Counted from the stretch's first letter, positions 53,202 through 62,879 are shown. The stretch: DNA of 64,000 nt from Streptomyces physcomitrii (GCF_012273655.1 NZ_JAAWWP010000018.1:62001-126000); one strand, 5' to 3'. The notes: generated from the letters alone by a model not told the origin. Numbers and translations are program-made.

Positions 53202-54227
53202 ATGCCTTCTTTTGTCATGCCCACATCTAGGAAGGGCGACGGCGACCCGGCACCCGCCGCCCCCGCCATCGCCGCCACCGGCCTCCACAAGGCGTACGGC
53301 GAGAAGACCGTGCTCGACGGCATCGATCTGCGCATCCCGGCCGGTTCCGTCTTCGCGCTGCTCGGCCCGAACGGCGCGGGCAAGACCACCACCGTGCAGA
53401 TCCTGTCCACGCTGATCGCGGCCGACGGCGGCCGGGCCGAGGTCGCGGGCCACGACATCGACTCCGCCCCCGACGCGGTACGCGCCGCCATCGGCGTCAC
53501 CGGGCAGTTCGCCGCCCTGGACGATCTGCTCACCGCCGAGGAGAACCTCCTCCTCATGGCCGACCTGCTGCGCCTCGGAAAGCGTGAAGGGCGGGCCCGC
53601 GCAAGGGAGTTGCTCACCCGCTTCGGCATCGCGGACGTGGCGCGGAAGCGGGCCGCGACCTTCTCCGGCGGGATGCGGCGGCGGCTCGACCTCGCCATGA
53701 CGCTGGTCGGCGACCCCCGGGTGATCTTCCTGGACGAGCCGACCACCGGGCTCGACCCGCGCAGCCGCCGCACCATGTGGGAGACCGTGCGGGAACTGGT
53801 CGCGGGCGGCACCACGGTCTTCCTCACCACGCAATACCTGGAGGAGGCCGACCAGTTGGCCGACCGGATCGCCGTGCTCGACGGCGGCCGGATCGTCGCC
53901 GAGGGCACCGCCGACGAGTTGAAGGCGCGGATCCCCGGCAGCCATGTGCGGCTGCGCTTCACCGACCCCGAGGAGTACGAGCGGGCCGCCGGGGTCTTCT
54001 CCGGCGCGGCCCGGGACGAGGAGAACCTCGCTCTGCGGGTGGCGGGCGACGGCGGACTCGACGCCCTGCGCGCCCTGCTCGACCGGCTCGACGCGTCCGG
54101 GATCCGCGCCGACGGCTTCTCCGTGCACACCCCCGACCTCGACGACGTCTTCCTCACCCTGACCGGCCACGGCACCGCCGGGACCGCCGCCGACACCCCG
54201 CTCCACGTCAAGGAGACCCTCCGATGA
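53202..54227 (+). CDS. ABC exporter ATP-binding subunit, DrrA-like (second pair)
   Basis: A 341-residue ATPase. Walker A LLGPNGAGKTTTVQILSTL is near residue 56, the signature FSGGMRRRLDLAMTL near 153, Walker B VIFLDEPTTGLDPRSRR just after, and the switch His region LTTQYLEEADQLADRIAVL. ATG 53202 follows a strong SD, GGAGGG. The permease overlaps by 4 bp. The substrate is unknown; no biosynthetic cluster is adjacent. Confidence 0.93.
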   Translation: MPSFVMPTSRKGDGDPAPAAPAIAATGLHKAYGEKTVLDGIDLRIPAGSVFALLGPNGAGKTTTVQILSTLIAADGGRAEVAGHDIDSAPDAVRAAIGVTGQFAALDDLLTAEENLLLMADLLRLGKREGRARARELLTRFGIADVARKRAATFSGGMRRRLDLAMTLVGDPRVIFLDEPTTGLDPRSRRTMWETVRELVAGGTTVFLTTQYLEEADQLADRIAVLDGGRIVAEGTADELKARIPGSHVRLRFTDPEEYERAAGVFSGAARDEENLALRVAGDGGLDALRALLDRLDASGIRADGFSVHTPDLDDVFLTLTGHGTAGTAADTPLHVKETLR

Positions 54228-55009
54228 GCAGCACCCTCGGCTACGCCGTGCAGGACTCGATGACCATGCTGCGGCGCAACCTCAAGCACGCGATCCGCTA
54301 CCCGGCCGTGGGCCTCGGCAGCGCCCTGACCCCGATCCTCATGCTGCTGCTCTTCGTGTACGCCTTCGGTGACTCGATCGGCGCCGGGATGGGCGGCGAC
54401 CGGGACGCCTACCTGGAGTACCTGACGCCCGGCATCCTCATCATGGGGGTGGCCTCCGGCTCGATGTCGACCTCCGTGGCGGTCTGCTCCGACATGACCG
54501 AGGGCATCATCAACCGCTTCCGCACCATGAACATCACCCGTTCCTCGTTCATGACGGGCCATGTGCTCGGCAGCGTCCTCGGGACCATGGTCTGCCTCGT
54601 CCTGGTGGTGGGCTTCGCGCTCGCCCTCGGCTTCCGGTCCTCGGCGAGCCCGCTCCAGTGGCTGGCGGCGGCCGGACTGCTCACCGCCATCGCCTTCGCG
54701 GTGACCTGGCTGTCGGTGCCGCTCGGCATGATCTCCCAGACCGTGGAGTCCGCGAGCAACAAGCCGCTCCTGGTGCAGTTCCTGCCGTTCCTCGGCTCCG
54801 CCTTCGTACCGGCCGGGTCGATGTCGCCGGGCCTCAGCTGGTTCGCCGAGAACCAGCCGTTCACCCCGATGACCGAGACCCTGCGCGGACTGCTGACCGG
54901 CTCCGAGATCGGCGCCGACGGCTGGATCTCGCTCGCCTGGTGCGCCGGGATCACGCTGATCGGCTACCTCTGGTCCCGCTCCCTCTTCCGCACCACCACC
55001 AAGCGCTGA
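54224..55009 (+). CDS. ABC exporter permease subunit, DrrB-like (second pair)
   Basis: A 261-residue ABC-2-type permease with six predicted segments (GSALTPILMLLLFVYAFGDS, TPGILIMGVASGSMSTSV, VLGSVLGTMVCLVLVVGFAL, AAAGLLTAIAFAVTWLSVPL, FLPFLGSAFVPAGSM, SLAWCAGITLIGYLWSRSL) and the coupling helix DMTEGIINRFRTMNI. The SD AAGGAG lies within the end of the ATPase gene. The gene is followed by a bidirectional terminator. Confidence 0.93.
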   Translation: MSSTLGYAVQDSMTMLRRNLKHAIRYPAVGLGSALTPILMLLLFVYAFGDSIGAGMGGDRDAYLEYLTPGILIMGVASGSMSTSVAVCSDMTEGIINRFRTMNITRSSFMTGHVLGSVLGTMVCLVLVVGFALALGFRSSASPLQWLAAAGLLTAIAFAVTWLSVPLGMISQTVESASNKPLLVQFLPFLGSAFVPAGSMSPGLSWFAENQPFTPMTETLRGLLTGSEIGADGWISLAWCAGITLIGYLWSRSLFRTTTKR

Positions 55010-55052
55010 GCCACCCCACCGGGTCCCGCCTCCGGCGGCCCCACACACACGG

Positions 55053-55083
55053 AACCCCTCGCGGAAGCCTCCCGCGAGGGGTT
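55053..55083. terminator. Bidirectional terminator between the ABC operon and argS
   Basis: AACCCCTCGCGG (55053-55064) and CCGCGAGGGGTT (55072-55083) are a perfect 12-bp inverted repeat around 7 bases. It lies between the stops of convergent genes. Confidence 0.85.
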
Positions 55084-55152
55084 CGTGCCGTACACCAGGC
55101 GTGCGTACACGAGGTGCTCGTGCCGTACGAGGAGCCATCGCCCCCCGGCGTC

Positions 55153-56958
55153 TCAGAGGCGCTCGGGGGTCCGGATGCCGAGCAGGGCCATGCCCTGGTG
55201 GAGGGTCCGGGCGGTGGTCTCCACGAGGAAGAGGCGGTTCTCGACCTGGGCCGGGCTCTCCGCCTTCAGGACCGGGCACTTGTCGTAGAAAGTGGTGAGC
55301 AGCGAGGCCAGTTGGTAGAGGTACGCGGTCAGCTTGTGCGGGGCGTACTCGGCGGCGGCCTCGGCCACGGTCTCCGCGAAGGCGTCGGCGTGCAGCCCGA
55401 GGGCCCGCTCGGCGGGGGCGAGCGCCAGCTCCGGGTGGGCCGCGCCCCGCGCCTCGCCCGCCCGGCGCAGGATCGACTGGATCCGGGCGTAGGCGTACTG
55501 GAGGTACACGCTGGTGTCGCCGTTGAGCGAGACCATCTGGTCCAGGTCGAACTTGTAGTCCCGGCTGGCGGAGGTGGACAGGTCCGCGTACTTCACCGCG
55601 CCGATGCCGACCTGGGCGCCCCGCTCGGCGATCTCCGCCTCGGAGAGCCGCTCGCCCTCCGGGAGCCCCTCGGCCTTCTCCCGTACGACCGCGCCGGCCC
55701 GCTCGACGGCCTCGTCGAGGAGGTCCACCAGGCGTACCGTCTCGCCCTCCCGGGTCTTGAAGGGCTTGCCGTCCTTGCCGAGGACCGTGCCGAAGGCCAG
55801 CTGCCGGGCCGTGACCTCCTTGTTCAGCCAGCCCGCCCGCCGCGCGGTCTCGAAGACCATCTTGAAGTGCAGGGACTGCCGGGCGTCGACCACGTAGAGC
55901 AGCGTGGTGGCCTTGAGGTCGAAGACCCGGTTGCGGATCGCGGAGAGGTCGGTGGCCGCGTAGCCGTAGCCGCCGTCGGACTTGCGCACGATCAGCGGGA
56001 CCGGGTTGCCGTCCGGGCCCTTGACGTCGTCGAAGAAGACGCAGAGGGCGCCCTCGGAGACCACCGCGACACCGGACTCCTCCAGGAGCCGGCAGGTCTC
56101 GGCGAGCATGTCGTTGTAGCCGGACTCGCCGACGATGTCCGCGTCCTCGATGACCATGTCGAGCTTGTCGAAGACGGAGTAGAAGTAGACCTTCGACTCG
56201 TCGACGAACTTCTGCCAGACGGCCAGCGTGTCGGGGTCCCCGGCCTGGAGGTCGACGACCTTGCGCCGGGCCCGGTCCTTGAACTCCGGGTCGGCGTCGA
56301 AGAGGGCGCGGGCCGCCTTGTAGAGCCGGTCCAGGTTGGACATGGCCTCCTCGCCGGAGACGGCGGCGCTCCCGGCGGTCCCGGCGTCCTCGGCGGAGTG
56401 GTCCAGCTCGTGCGGGTGCTCGATCAGGTACTGGATGAGCATGCCGAACTGGGTGCCCCAGTCGCCGATGTGGTGCCGGGGCACCACGCTCTCGCCGGTG
56501 AACCGCAGGATCTGGGCGACCGCGTCGCCGATGACCGCCGAGCGCAGATGGCCGACGTGCATCTCCTTGGCGACGTTCGGCTGGGCGTAGTCGATGACCG
56601 TGGTGCCCGCCGCCGGGGACAGCGGCACACCGAGCCGCCCCTCGGGGTCCGCGAGCCGGGCGGCGAGGTTCTCGGTGATCGCCCGGTCGGTGACGGTGAG
56701 GTTGAGGAAGCCCGGCCCGGAGACCTCGGCCTCCGCGATCACGGTGCCCTTGTCCAGTGAGTCGAGGACCTGCCCGGCCAGCTCCCGCGGGTTGGCCTTC
56801 GCCTTCTTGGCCAGCGCGAGGATGCCGTTGGCCTGGAAGTCGGCCCGGTCACTGCGTCGCAGCAGCGGGTCGGCGGCGCCGGCTTCCGGCAGGGCAGCCG
56901 AAAGCGCGTCCGCGAGACGCTGGTGGACCGAAGCGGTGAGCGACGTGACCGAGGCCAT
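55153..56958 (-). CDS. argS: Arginyl-tRNA synthetase
   Basis: A 601-residue class I aminoacyl-tRNA synthetase that charges tRNA-Arg. The HIGH motif appears as YAQPNVAKEMHVGHLRSAVI (HVGH near residue 132), and the Arg-specific N-terminal Add-1 domain precedes it (RADFQANGILALAKKAKANP). A KMSKS-like loop is absent, as is usual for ArgRS; KFKTREGETVRLVDLLDEAV-type sequence stands there. The C-terminal helix bundle ends ARTLHQGMALLGIRTPERL. ATG 56958 gives the family's normal N-terminus; a GTG 39 bp upstream is possible. It is divergent from lysS, 282 bp away, an arrangement common in Streptomyces. Confidence 0.97.
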   Translation of the reverse strand: MASVTSLTASVHQRLADALSAALPEAGAADPLLRRSDRADFQANGILALAKKAKANPRELAGQVLDSLDKGTVIAEAEVSGPGFLNLTVTDRAITENLAARLADPEGRLGVPLSPAAGTTVIDYAQPNVAKEMHVGHLRSAVIGDAVAQILRFTGESVVPRHHIGDWGTQFGMLIQYLIEHPHELDHSAEDAGTAGSAAVSGEEAMSNLDRLYKAARALFDADPEFKDRARRKVVDLQAGDPDTLAVWQKFVDESKVYFYSVFDKLDMVIEDADIVGESGYNDMLAETCRLLEESGVAVVSEGALCVFFDDVKGPDGNPVPLIVRKSDGGYGYAATDLSAIRNRVFDLKATTLLYVVDARQSLHFKMVFETARRAGWLNKEVTARQLAFGTVLGKDGKPFKTREGETVRLVDLLDEAVERAGAVVREKAEGLPEGERLSEAEIAERGAQVGIGAVKYADLSTSASRDYKFDLDQMVSLNGDTSVYLQYAYARIQSILRRAGEARGAAHPELALAPAERALGLHADAFAETVAEAAAEYAPHKLTAYLYQLASLLTTFYDKCPVLKAESPAQVENRLFLVETTARTLHQGMALLGIRTPERL

Positions 56959-57239
56959 GGAAGGGAAGCCGTTCTCCTGGAGGATGTGGACAGACACGGT
57001 CAGTATCCCATGGGGTGTAAAACGGTTTTCCCGTCCCGCGCGCCCCGCGCCCGCCCGTACGTGAGGGCTTCGTCCCCCGCCGGGTGAGGTGCCTCGCCCC
57101 CGCCGCGCACCCGGGAGAAAGTGGTTTTCGCGCTCGGCGCCCGTGCTGGGACAATGGTGCCGTCCGGCCTCCGGGCCCCCGGAATCCGCCAGGACCGCGG
57201 GAACCTCAGGAACCTCTGGAAGAAAGAGACGTACCGATC

Positions 57240-58964
57240 GTGGCGCAGAGCACCGAGACCGCCGACTGGGTCTCCCGTTTCGCCGATGAGGTCATCGCCG
57301 AATCCGAGAGCCGTGCCCCGGGCGCACTCGTCGTGGTGGCCTCCGGGCTCTCCCCCTCCGGCCCCATCCACCTGGGCAACCTGCGCGAGGTCATGACCCC
57401 GCACCTGGTCGCCGACGAGATCCGCCGCCGCGGCCGCGAGGTGCGCCACCTCATCTCCTGGGACGACTACGACCGCTACCGCAAGGTCCCGGCCGGGGTC
57501 CCGGGCGTCGACGAGTCCTGGGCCGCGCACATCGGCAAGCCGCTGACCTCGGTGCCCGCCCCCGAGGGCTCCCCGCACCCGAACTGGGCGGAGCACTTCA
57601 AGGCCGCGATGACCGAGGCCCTCGGCGCGCTGGGCGTGGAGTTCGACGGCATCAGCCAGACCGCGCAGTACACCTCCGGCGCCTACCGCGAGCAGATCCT
57701 GCACGCCATGCGCCACCGCGGCGACATCGACGCGATCCTCGCCCAGTACCGCACGAAGAAGGCCCCGCCGAAGAAGTCGCAGAAGCCGGTGGACGAGGCC
57801 GAGCTGGAGGCCGCCGAGGGCTCCGGCGCCGCGGCCGAGGACGACGGCAGCTCCGGCAGCGGCTACTTCCCGTACAAGCCCTACTGCGGGCGCTGCGGGC
57901 GCGACTTCACCACCGTCACCGCCTACGAGGACGAGTCCACCGCGCTGACCTACCTCTGCGGGGCCGAGGGCTGCGGCTTCGAGGAGACCGTGCGGCTCAG
58001 CGAGTTCGACCGGGGCAAGCTGGTGTGGAAGGTCGACTGGCCGATGCGCTGGGCCTACGAGGGCGTGGTCTTCGAGCCCTCCGGCGTCGACCACTCCTCG
58101 CCCGGCTCCTCCTTCCAGGTCGGCGGGCAGATCGTCGGCATCTTCGGCGGCAAGCAGCCGATCGGCCCGATGTACGCCTTCGTCGGCATCAGCGGCATGG
58201 CCAAGATGTCCTCCTCCAAGGGCGGCGTGCCCACCCCCGGCGACGCCCTGCGGATCATGGAGCCCCAGCTCCTTCGCTGGCTCTACGCACGCCGCCGCCC
58301 CAACCAGTCCTTCAAGATCGCCTTCGACCAGGAGATCCAGCGGCTGTACGACGAGTGGGACAAGCTCAGCGCCAAGGTCGCCGACGGCAGCGCGCTGCCC
58401 GCCGACGCCGCCGCGCACAGCCGCGCGGTCGGCACCGCCGCCGGTGAACTGCCGCGCACCCCGCGCCCGTTGCCGTACCGCACCCTCGCCTCGGTCGCCG
58501 ACATCACCGCGGGCGCCGAGGACCAGACGCTGCGCATCCTCACCGAACTCGACCCGGACACCCCGCTGACCGGCCTGGACGAGGTGCGCCCCCGCCTGGA
58601 CCGCGCCGAGGCCTGGATCAACACCCAGGTCCCCGCCGACCAGCGCACCCTGGTGCGCACCGCGCCCGACGGGGAACTGCTCTCCACCCTGGACGAGGAG
58701 GCCCGCGAATCGCTGCGGCTGCTCGTCGAGGGCCTGGACTCCCACTGGTCCCTGGACGGCCTGACCACCCTCGTCTACGGGGTGCCCAAGCAGCGCGCGG
58801 GCCTCGCGCCGGACGCCAAGCCGACGCCCGAACTCAAGGTGGCCCAGCGCGCGTTCTTCGCCCTGCTCTACCGGCTCCTGGTCGGCCGGGACACCGGACC
58901 GCGGCTGCCCACCCTGCTGCTCGCGGTCGGCGCGGAGCGGGTACGCAAGCTGCTCGGGTCCTGA
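57240..58964 (+). CDS. lysS: Class I lysyl-tRNA synthetase
   Basis: A 574-residue class I LysRS, the archaeal-type enzyme that most actinobacteria carry for tRNA-Lys beside or in place of the class II form. HLGN (PSGPIHLGNLREVM) is near residue 43 and KMSSSKGG near residue 322. Between them is a zinc-finger-like CGRCGRDF...CGAEGCGF, and an acidic/Lys insert of about 30 residues (VDEAELEAAEGSGAAAEDDG). GTG 57240 follows GAGAC 10 bases upstream. It is divergent from argS. Confidence 0.96.
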   Translation: MAQSTETADWVSRFADEVIAESESRAPGALVVVASGLSPSGPIHLGNLREVMTPHLVADEIRRRGREVRHLISWDDYDRYRKVPAGVPGVDESWAAHIGKPLTSVPAPEGSPHPNWAEHFKAAMTEALGALGVEFDGISQTAQYTSGAYREQILHAMRHRGDIDAILAQYRTKKAPPKKSQKPVDEAELEAAEGSGAAAEDDGSSGSGYFPYKPYCGRCGRDFTTVTAYEDESTALTYLCGAEGCGFEETVRLSEFDRGKLVWKVDWPMRWAYEGVVFEPSGVDHSSPGSSFQVGGQIVGIFGGKQPIGPMYAFVGISGMAKMSSSKGGVPTPGDALRIMEPQLLRWLYARRRPNQSFKIAFDQEIQRLYDEWDKLSAKVADGSALPADAAAHSRAVGTAAGELPRTPRPLPYRTLASVADITAGAEDQTLRILTELDPDTPLTGLDEVRPRLDRAEAWINTQVPADQRTLVRTAPDGELLSTLDEEARESLRLLVEGLDSHWSLDGLTTLVYGVPKQRAGLAPDAKPTPELKVAQRAFFALLYRLLVGRDTGPRLPTLLLAVGAERVRKLLGS

Positions 58965-58980
58965 AGCCCACCGCCGCCCG

Positions 58981-59072
58981 CGGGGCTTGAGCACCAGCCC
59001 CGCCACCCCGGGGCTTGAGCACCGGGCCCGCCTCGGGGCCTGAGCACCGAGCCCGCCCGAGGTCTGAGCACC
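58981..59072 (+). repeat. Four degenerate tandem units of 24-28 bp behind lysS
   Basis: CGGGGCTTGAGCACC-type cores start at 58981, 59009, 59034 (CGGGGCCTGAGCACC) and 59058 (CGAGGTCTGAGCACC). They lie in the lysS 3' flank, just before a strong hairpin. Confidence 0.75.
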
Positions 59073-59085
59073 GCGGCCCCGCCTC

Positions 59086-59130
59086 CGCCGAAGGGCGCCG
59101 TTCCCCGCACCGGGACGGCGCCCTTCGGCG
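59086..59130 (+). terminator. lysS terminator hairpin
   Basis: CGCCGAAGGGCGCCGT (59086-59101) and its exact inverse complement (59115-59130) form a 16-bp perfect stem with a 13-base loop. Confidence 0.85.
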
Positions 59131-59312
59131 TGCCCGGGGCCCTCCGCACGCCCGGCCCGGCGTATACGTATCACTGCAATCTGCACCATTTCGCTGCCGG
59201 GGCGCGGCCCGGGCGCTCCCGCCCCGCATGGCCTCCCCGGCCGCGGACAGATGAGGAGCGGGAGCACGAGCAGGTACCGGCGGCAGGCGGGCACACCGAG
59301 GAGGCAGTGCGG

Positions 59313-60761
59313 ATGACGGCAGCGGCGGACATCTCACCCAAGGACGAGGAACCGCGAGGCGAACCGGGCGCGGACCAGGCGGCGCACCAGCGGGCCTTTC
59401 TGCGCAGGCTGACCCTGGCCACCGGCGGCGGCATGTTCATCGACGGCTTCGTCTTCGCCTCCTTCGCCGCCGCGCTCGCCGGCGGGGCGATGTCCCGGGA
59501 CATCGGGGTGACCTCGACCTGGACCGAGCTGATCTCCGCCTCCACCCTCATCGGCACCTTCTTCGGCGGACTGCTGCTCGGCTATGTCACCGACCGGCTC
59601 GGCCGCAAGCCGATGTTCACCCTCGACCTCTCGGTCTTCCTGGTCACCGCCCTGCTGATGTTCACCGTCACCGAGGTCTGGCAGCTCTTCGTCCTCGGCC
59701 TGGTGATGGGCCTCGCGGTCGGCGCCGACTACTCGATCGGCTCCCCGCTGCTCGCCGAGTTCTCGCCGAGCGCCCGGCGCGGCCACTACCTCGGCATCCT
59801 CGAAATACTGTGGAACGTCGGCTACGTGGTCGCCTACCTCCTCGGCTACCTGATCAACACCCACTGGCCCGACGCCTGGCACTGGACGCTCGCCGCCAGC
59901 GCCGTCCCCGCCGTGCTCTGCCTGCTCGCCCGGCACGGGCTGCCCGAGTCCCCGCGCTGGCTGCTCTCCAAGGGCCGCAAGGACGAGGCCAAGGCCGTCA
60001 TCGAGGCCCATCTGCGGCACGTGGGCGCCGGCGGTTCCGCCGCCCAGCGCGCTCAGGCGGCCGCGGACGCCGAGGACCTGCGCGCCGAGCAGGCCGAGGA
60101 GACCCGCTACCGCGACCTCTTCTCGCCCGCCTACCGGCAGCGCTCGCTCTTCGTCTGCACCTTCTGGATCTGCATCGTGCTGCCCTACTTCGCGCTGACC
60201 TTCTTCCAGCCCACCGTGCTGCGCGCCATCGGCCTCGGCGGCAGCGCGCTGGCCGGTGCCCTGATCGGCACCTTCATCGCGCTGCTCGGCGCGGTCACCG
60301 GCTGGTACCTGGTCGACCGGGTCGGGCGGCGGCAGATCCTGGTCGGCCCGATGTTCGGCTGCGCGCTCGCCCTCTTCCTGGTCAGCCTCGGCGACCTGCT
60401 CCCGATCTGGCTCGCCACCGGCTGCTTCTTCGGCTACCTCTACTCGTACGGGATCATGAGCATCCTGCCCGGCATCTACCCGGAGGAGGTCTTCCCGACC
60501 TCGATCCGCACCTCCGGGGTGGGCATGGCCTCGGGCGCCAGCCGGATCGGCGCGGCCATCGGCACCTTCCTGCTGCCGCTCTCCCTGGACCACCTGGGCC
60601 TGAGCTGGTCGATGATCTTCATGGCCACGGTCTCGCTGATCGGCGGCATCACCTCCTACCGCTGGGCCCCGGAGACCAACGGCCTGCGCCTGACCCACGC
60701 GGCCCGCGGCGAGGGGCAGCCGGTTCCGGCGGGGGCGGGGGCGGGTACGGAGGGGGGCTGA
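59313..60761 (+). CDS. MFS transporter, sugar-porter/metabolite-H+ symporter type
   Basis: A 482-residue twelve-segment major facilitator protein. It carries the two A-type loop motifs GYVTDRLGRKPMF and VDRVGRRQIL, the PESPRWLLSKGRKDEA motif after segment 6, and PGIYPEEVFPTSIRTSGVGM near the end, all typical of the sugar porter/metabolite symporter branch. Both tails are hydrophilic (about 30 residues N-terminal with TAAADISPKDEEPRGEPGAD). The substrate is unknown. ATG 59313 follows GAGGAGG by 9 bases. Confidence 0.9.
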   Translation: MTAAADISPKDEEPRGEPGADQAAHQRAFLRRLTLATGGGMFIDGFVFASFAAALAGGAMSRDIGVTSTWTELISASTLIGTFFGGLLLGYVTDRLGRKPMFTLDLSVFLVTALLMFTVTEVWQLFVLGLVMGLAVGADYSIGSPLLAEFSPSARRGHYLGILEILWNVGYVVAYLLGYLINTHWPDAWHWTLAASAVPAVLCLLARHGLPESPRWLLSKGRKDEAKAVIEAHLRHVGAGGSAAQRAQAAADAEDLRAEQAEETRYRDLFSPAYRQRSLFVCTFWICIVLPYFALTFFQPTVLRAIGLGGSALAGALIGTFIALLGAVTGWYLVDRVGRRQILVGPMFGCALALFLVSLGDLLPIWLATGCFFGYLYSYGIMSILPGIYPEEVFPTSIRTSGVGMASGASRIGAAIGTFLLPLSLDHLGLSWSMIFMATVSLIGGITSYRWAPETNGLRLTHAARGEGQPVPAGAGAGTEGG

Positions 60762-60770
60762 GGGTTCGGC

Positions 60771-60833
60771 CCGGTCCGTACGCGGGTGCCGGGCCGCTCA
60801 GACCCGGTCCCTACGCGGGTGCCGGGCCGCTCA
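60771..60833 (+). repeat. 30-bp direct repeat behind the MFS gene
   Basis: Bases 60771-60800 and 60804-60833 are the same 30-bp sequence with one mismatch (period 33). A partial third copy follows around 60837. Confidence 0.85.
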
Positions 60834-60869
60834 ACGGCCGTACGCGGCAAGCCGGTTGGGAAGGCTGGG

Positions 60870-60894
60870 CCGTGTCGGGACTTTCCGGACACGG
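60870..60894. terminator. Hairpin between MFS gene and DUF2637 gene
   Basis: CCGTGTC (60870-60876) pairs with GACACGG (60888-60894), with two further inner pairs. It lies 1 bp from the end of the convergent DUF2637 gene. Confidence 0.6.
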
Positions 60895-60895
60895 T

Positions 60896-62512
60896 CTAGG
60901 AGTAGGACTCCGCGTCCAGCTCCTGCTGGTAGCGCACCTGGAAGTCGCGCAGGTACGGCCGCAGGGTGCTCTCCGCCAGGGGCTCCCCGGACTGGCCGCG
61001 GATCCCGTACAGCTCCTGCAAGTACCGCCCGAACTGGCGGGCGTTGGGGAAGCCCTGGTTCTCGCTCACATACTTCCGGAAGGCCTGGAAGTAGATCTCC
61101 CCACGGGAGACGTCATCGGGCAACTCCGGCCCCGGCACGCCCTGTTCGGGCCCCGCCTGCTCCTCGCGCGGCCCCGGGATCTGCGCCCCGGTCCGCCCGG
61201 AAGCCGCCGAGGAACCGCCGAGGCGCCGGGTGCGGTTCGGGCCCGAGGGCACCCGCCAGCCGGCCTCCTCCTCCCCGAACTCCCCCTGGAACGGCTCCGG
61301 TTCGGGCAACTCGTCCGGCACCGGCAGCTCCTGCGGCAGCGCCTCCTCCGGCGCCACGGGGTACTGCCCGGCCTCCGGCACCCGGGCCCGCCGGGCCGCC
61401 GCCGGGTCCATGGCCTCGGGGTCCGCGAGGTCCTCGTAGGACTCACGGTCCTCGTACTGCTCGGGGTGCTCGGGGTGCTCGGCGTGTTCGGGGTGTTCGG
61501 GTTTCTCGAAGTGCCGGGCGCTCTCGGGGTGTTCAGGCCGTGCCGCCTTCTCCCAGCCCGGCCCGCCACCCGCCTGCTGCTGCTCCTCGTACCACTGCTC
61601 GTACTGCTCCTCCGGTACGTACGTGGGGTCGTACGCGCCCTCGTACGGCACCGGATGCGGCTGGGCCGCGAACCACGGGCTCTCCTGCGGGAGTTGCTGC
61701 TCCCGCTCCGGCTCCGCGTAGCGCTGCCGGGCGTCCCCCGGCACGGGCCCGGCGGCGGGCCGGGCGGCTTCCGCGGCGGGCTCCAGGGCGCGGGCGGGCG
61801 GTGCGCTCGGCAGCAGGGAGGCCTCGATACCGGCGGCGGCGAGGCCGGAGGGGGCGGTCTCGGCGAGGGGGACGCCGTAGCGGGCCAGGCGCAGCGGCAT
61901 CAGGGATTCGACGGGGGCCTTGCGGCGCCAGGCGCGGCCGAAGCGGGAGCGCAGCCGGGCCTGGTAGACGAGACGTTCCTGTTCGAGCTTGATGACCTGC
62001 TCGTAGGAGCGCAGTTCCCACAGCTTCATCCGCCGCCACAGCAGGAAGGTCGGCACCGGCGAGAGCAGCCAGCGGGTCAGCCGCACGCCCTCCATGTGCT
62101 TGTCGGCGGTGATGTCCGCGATCCGCCCGATCGCGTGCCGCGCCGCCTCCACCGCCACGATGAACAGCACCGGGATCACCCCGTGCATGCCCACACCCAG
62201 CGGATCGGGCCAGGCCGCCGCCCCGTTGAACGCGATCGTCGCCGCCGTCAGCAGCCACGCCGTCTGCCGCAGCAGCGGGAAAGGGATCCGGATCCACGTC
62301 AGCAGCAGATCCAGCGCGAGCAGCACACAGATCCCCGCGTCGATACCGATCGGGAACACCAGCGAGAAGTCCCCGAACCCCTTCTTCTCCGCCAACTCCC
62401 GCACGGCCGCATACGAACCCGCGAAACCGATACCCGCGATGACGACCGCACCGGCCACCACCACACCGATGAGTATGCGATGCGTCCGAGTCAGCTGCAG
62501 TGGCGCGGCCAC
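60896..62512 (-). CDS. DUF2637 membrane protein with long repetitive cytoplasmic region
   Basis: A 538-residue protein from GTG 62512 (SD GGGAGAAG). Residues 1-130 contain four membrane segments (ILIGVVVAGAVVIAGIGFAG, DFSLVFPIGIDAGICVLLAL, LLRQTAWLLTAATIAFNGAA, GVIPVLFIVAVEAARHA) of the DUF2637 type, related to transfer/spread proteins of actinomycete plasmids and integrative elements. A long disordered Pro/Glu/Gln/Tyr region follows, with PEHPE-like repeats around 320-350 (EKPEHPEHAEHPEHPEQ). The C-terminal 70 residues (GEIYFQAFRKYVSENQGFPN, STLRPYLRDFQVRYQQE) look like a winged-helix or plasmid-type DNA-binding unit. Chromosomal copies have no known role. Confidence 0.82.
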   Translation of the reverse strand: MAAPLQLTRTHRILIGVVVAGAVVIAGIGFAGSYAAVRELAEKKGFGDFSLVFPIGIDAGICVLLALDLLLTWIRIPFPLLRQTAWLLTAATIAFNGAAAWPDPLGVGMHGVIPVLFIVAVEAARHAIGRIADITADKHMEGVRLTRWLLSPVPTFLLWRRMKLWELRSYEQVIKLEQERLVYQARLRSRFGRAWRRKAPVESLMPLRLARYGVPLAETAPSGLAAAGIEASLLPSAPPARALEPAAEAARPAAGPVPGDARQRYAEPEREQQLPQESPWFAAQPHPVPYEGAYDPTYVPEEQYEQWYEEQQQAGGGPGWEKAARPEHPESARHFEKPEHPEHAEHPEHPEQYEDRESYEDLADPEAMDPAAARRARVPEAGQYPVAPEEALPQELPVPDELPEPEPFQGEFGEEEAGWRVPSGPNRTRRLGGSSAASGRTGAQIPGPREEQAGPEQGVPGPELPDDVSRGEIYFQAFRKYVSENQGFPNARQFGRYLQELYGIRGQSGEPLAESTLRPYLRDFQVRYQQELDAESYS

Positions 62513-62879
62513 CTTCTCCCCTCCCGCTCTCCGAGTCCCGCTCCGGGCACCGGCTCCGCACCGGTGGCCCGTCCCACGGGCGGGCCCGCGGATCCGGGAC
62601 ATGCGCGCAACAGACTGGCACACCTGTACGGGGAACGGACGACCGGCAGGCCGAGAGCCCGGCGACCGGAGGTCACCGGGCTCTGCGCCACGGTGGTCAA
62701 GTACCCGCGTCCGCACCCTGGTTGAGGTGCGTGGATCCCGCTTTGCCCGACCGGGGCGAGCGGGGAGGACGCCCCGGCTCCGTTACGGATCCGGAATCTT
62801 GCACCGGGAGCCGTCGGCCGGAGCCGGGCACGGGCACGGGCACGGGAAGCGGACCGCAAGCGGGGCCCGCGCGCGACCG
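62513..62879. other. Intergenic region between DUF3558 and DUF2637 genes
   Basis: 367 bp with no gene supported. CGGGCA units repeat three to four times around 62825-62845 on the 3' side of the DUF3558 gene. The DUF2637 promoter should lie here on the minus strand, but no clear pair of hexamers was found. Confidence 0.35.
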
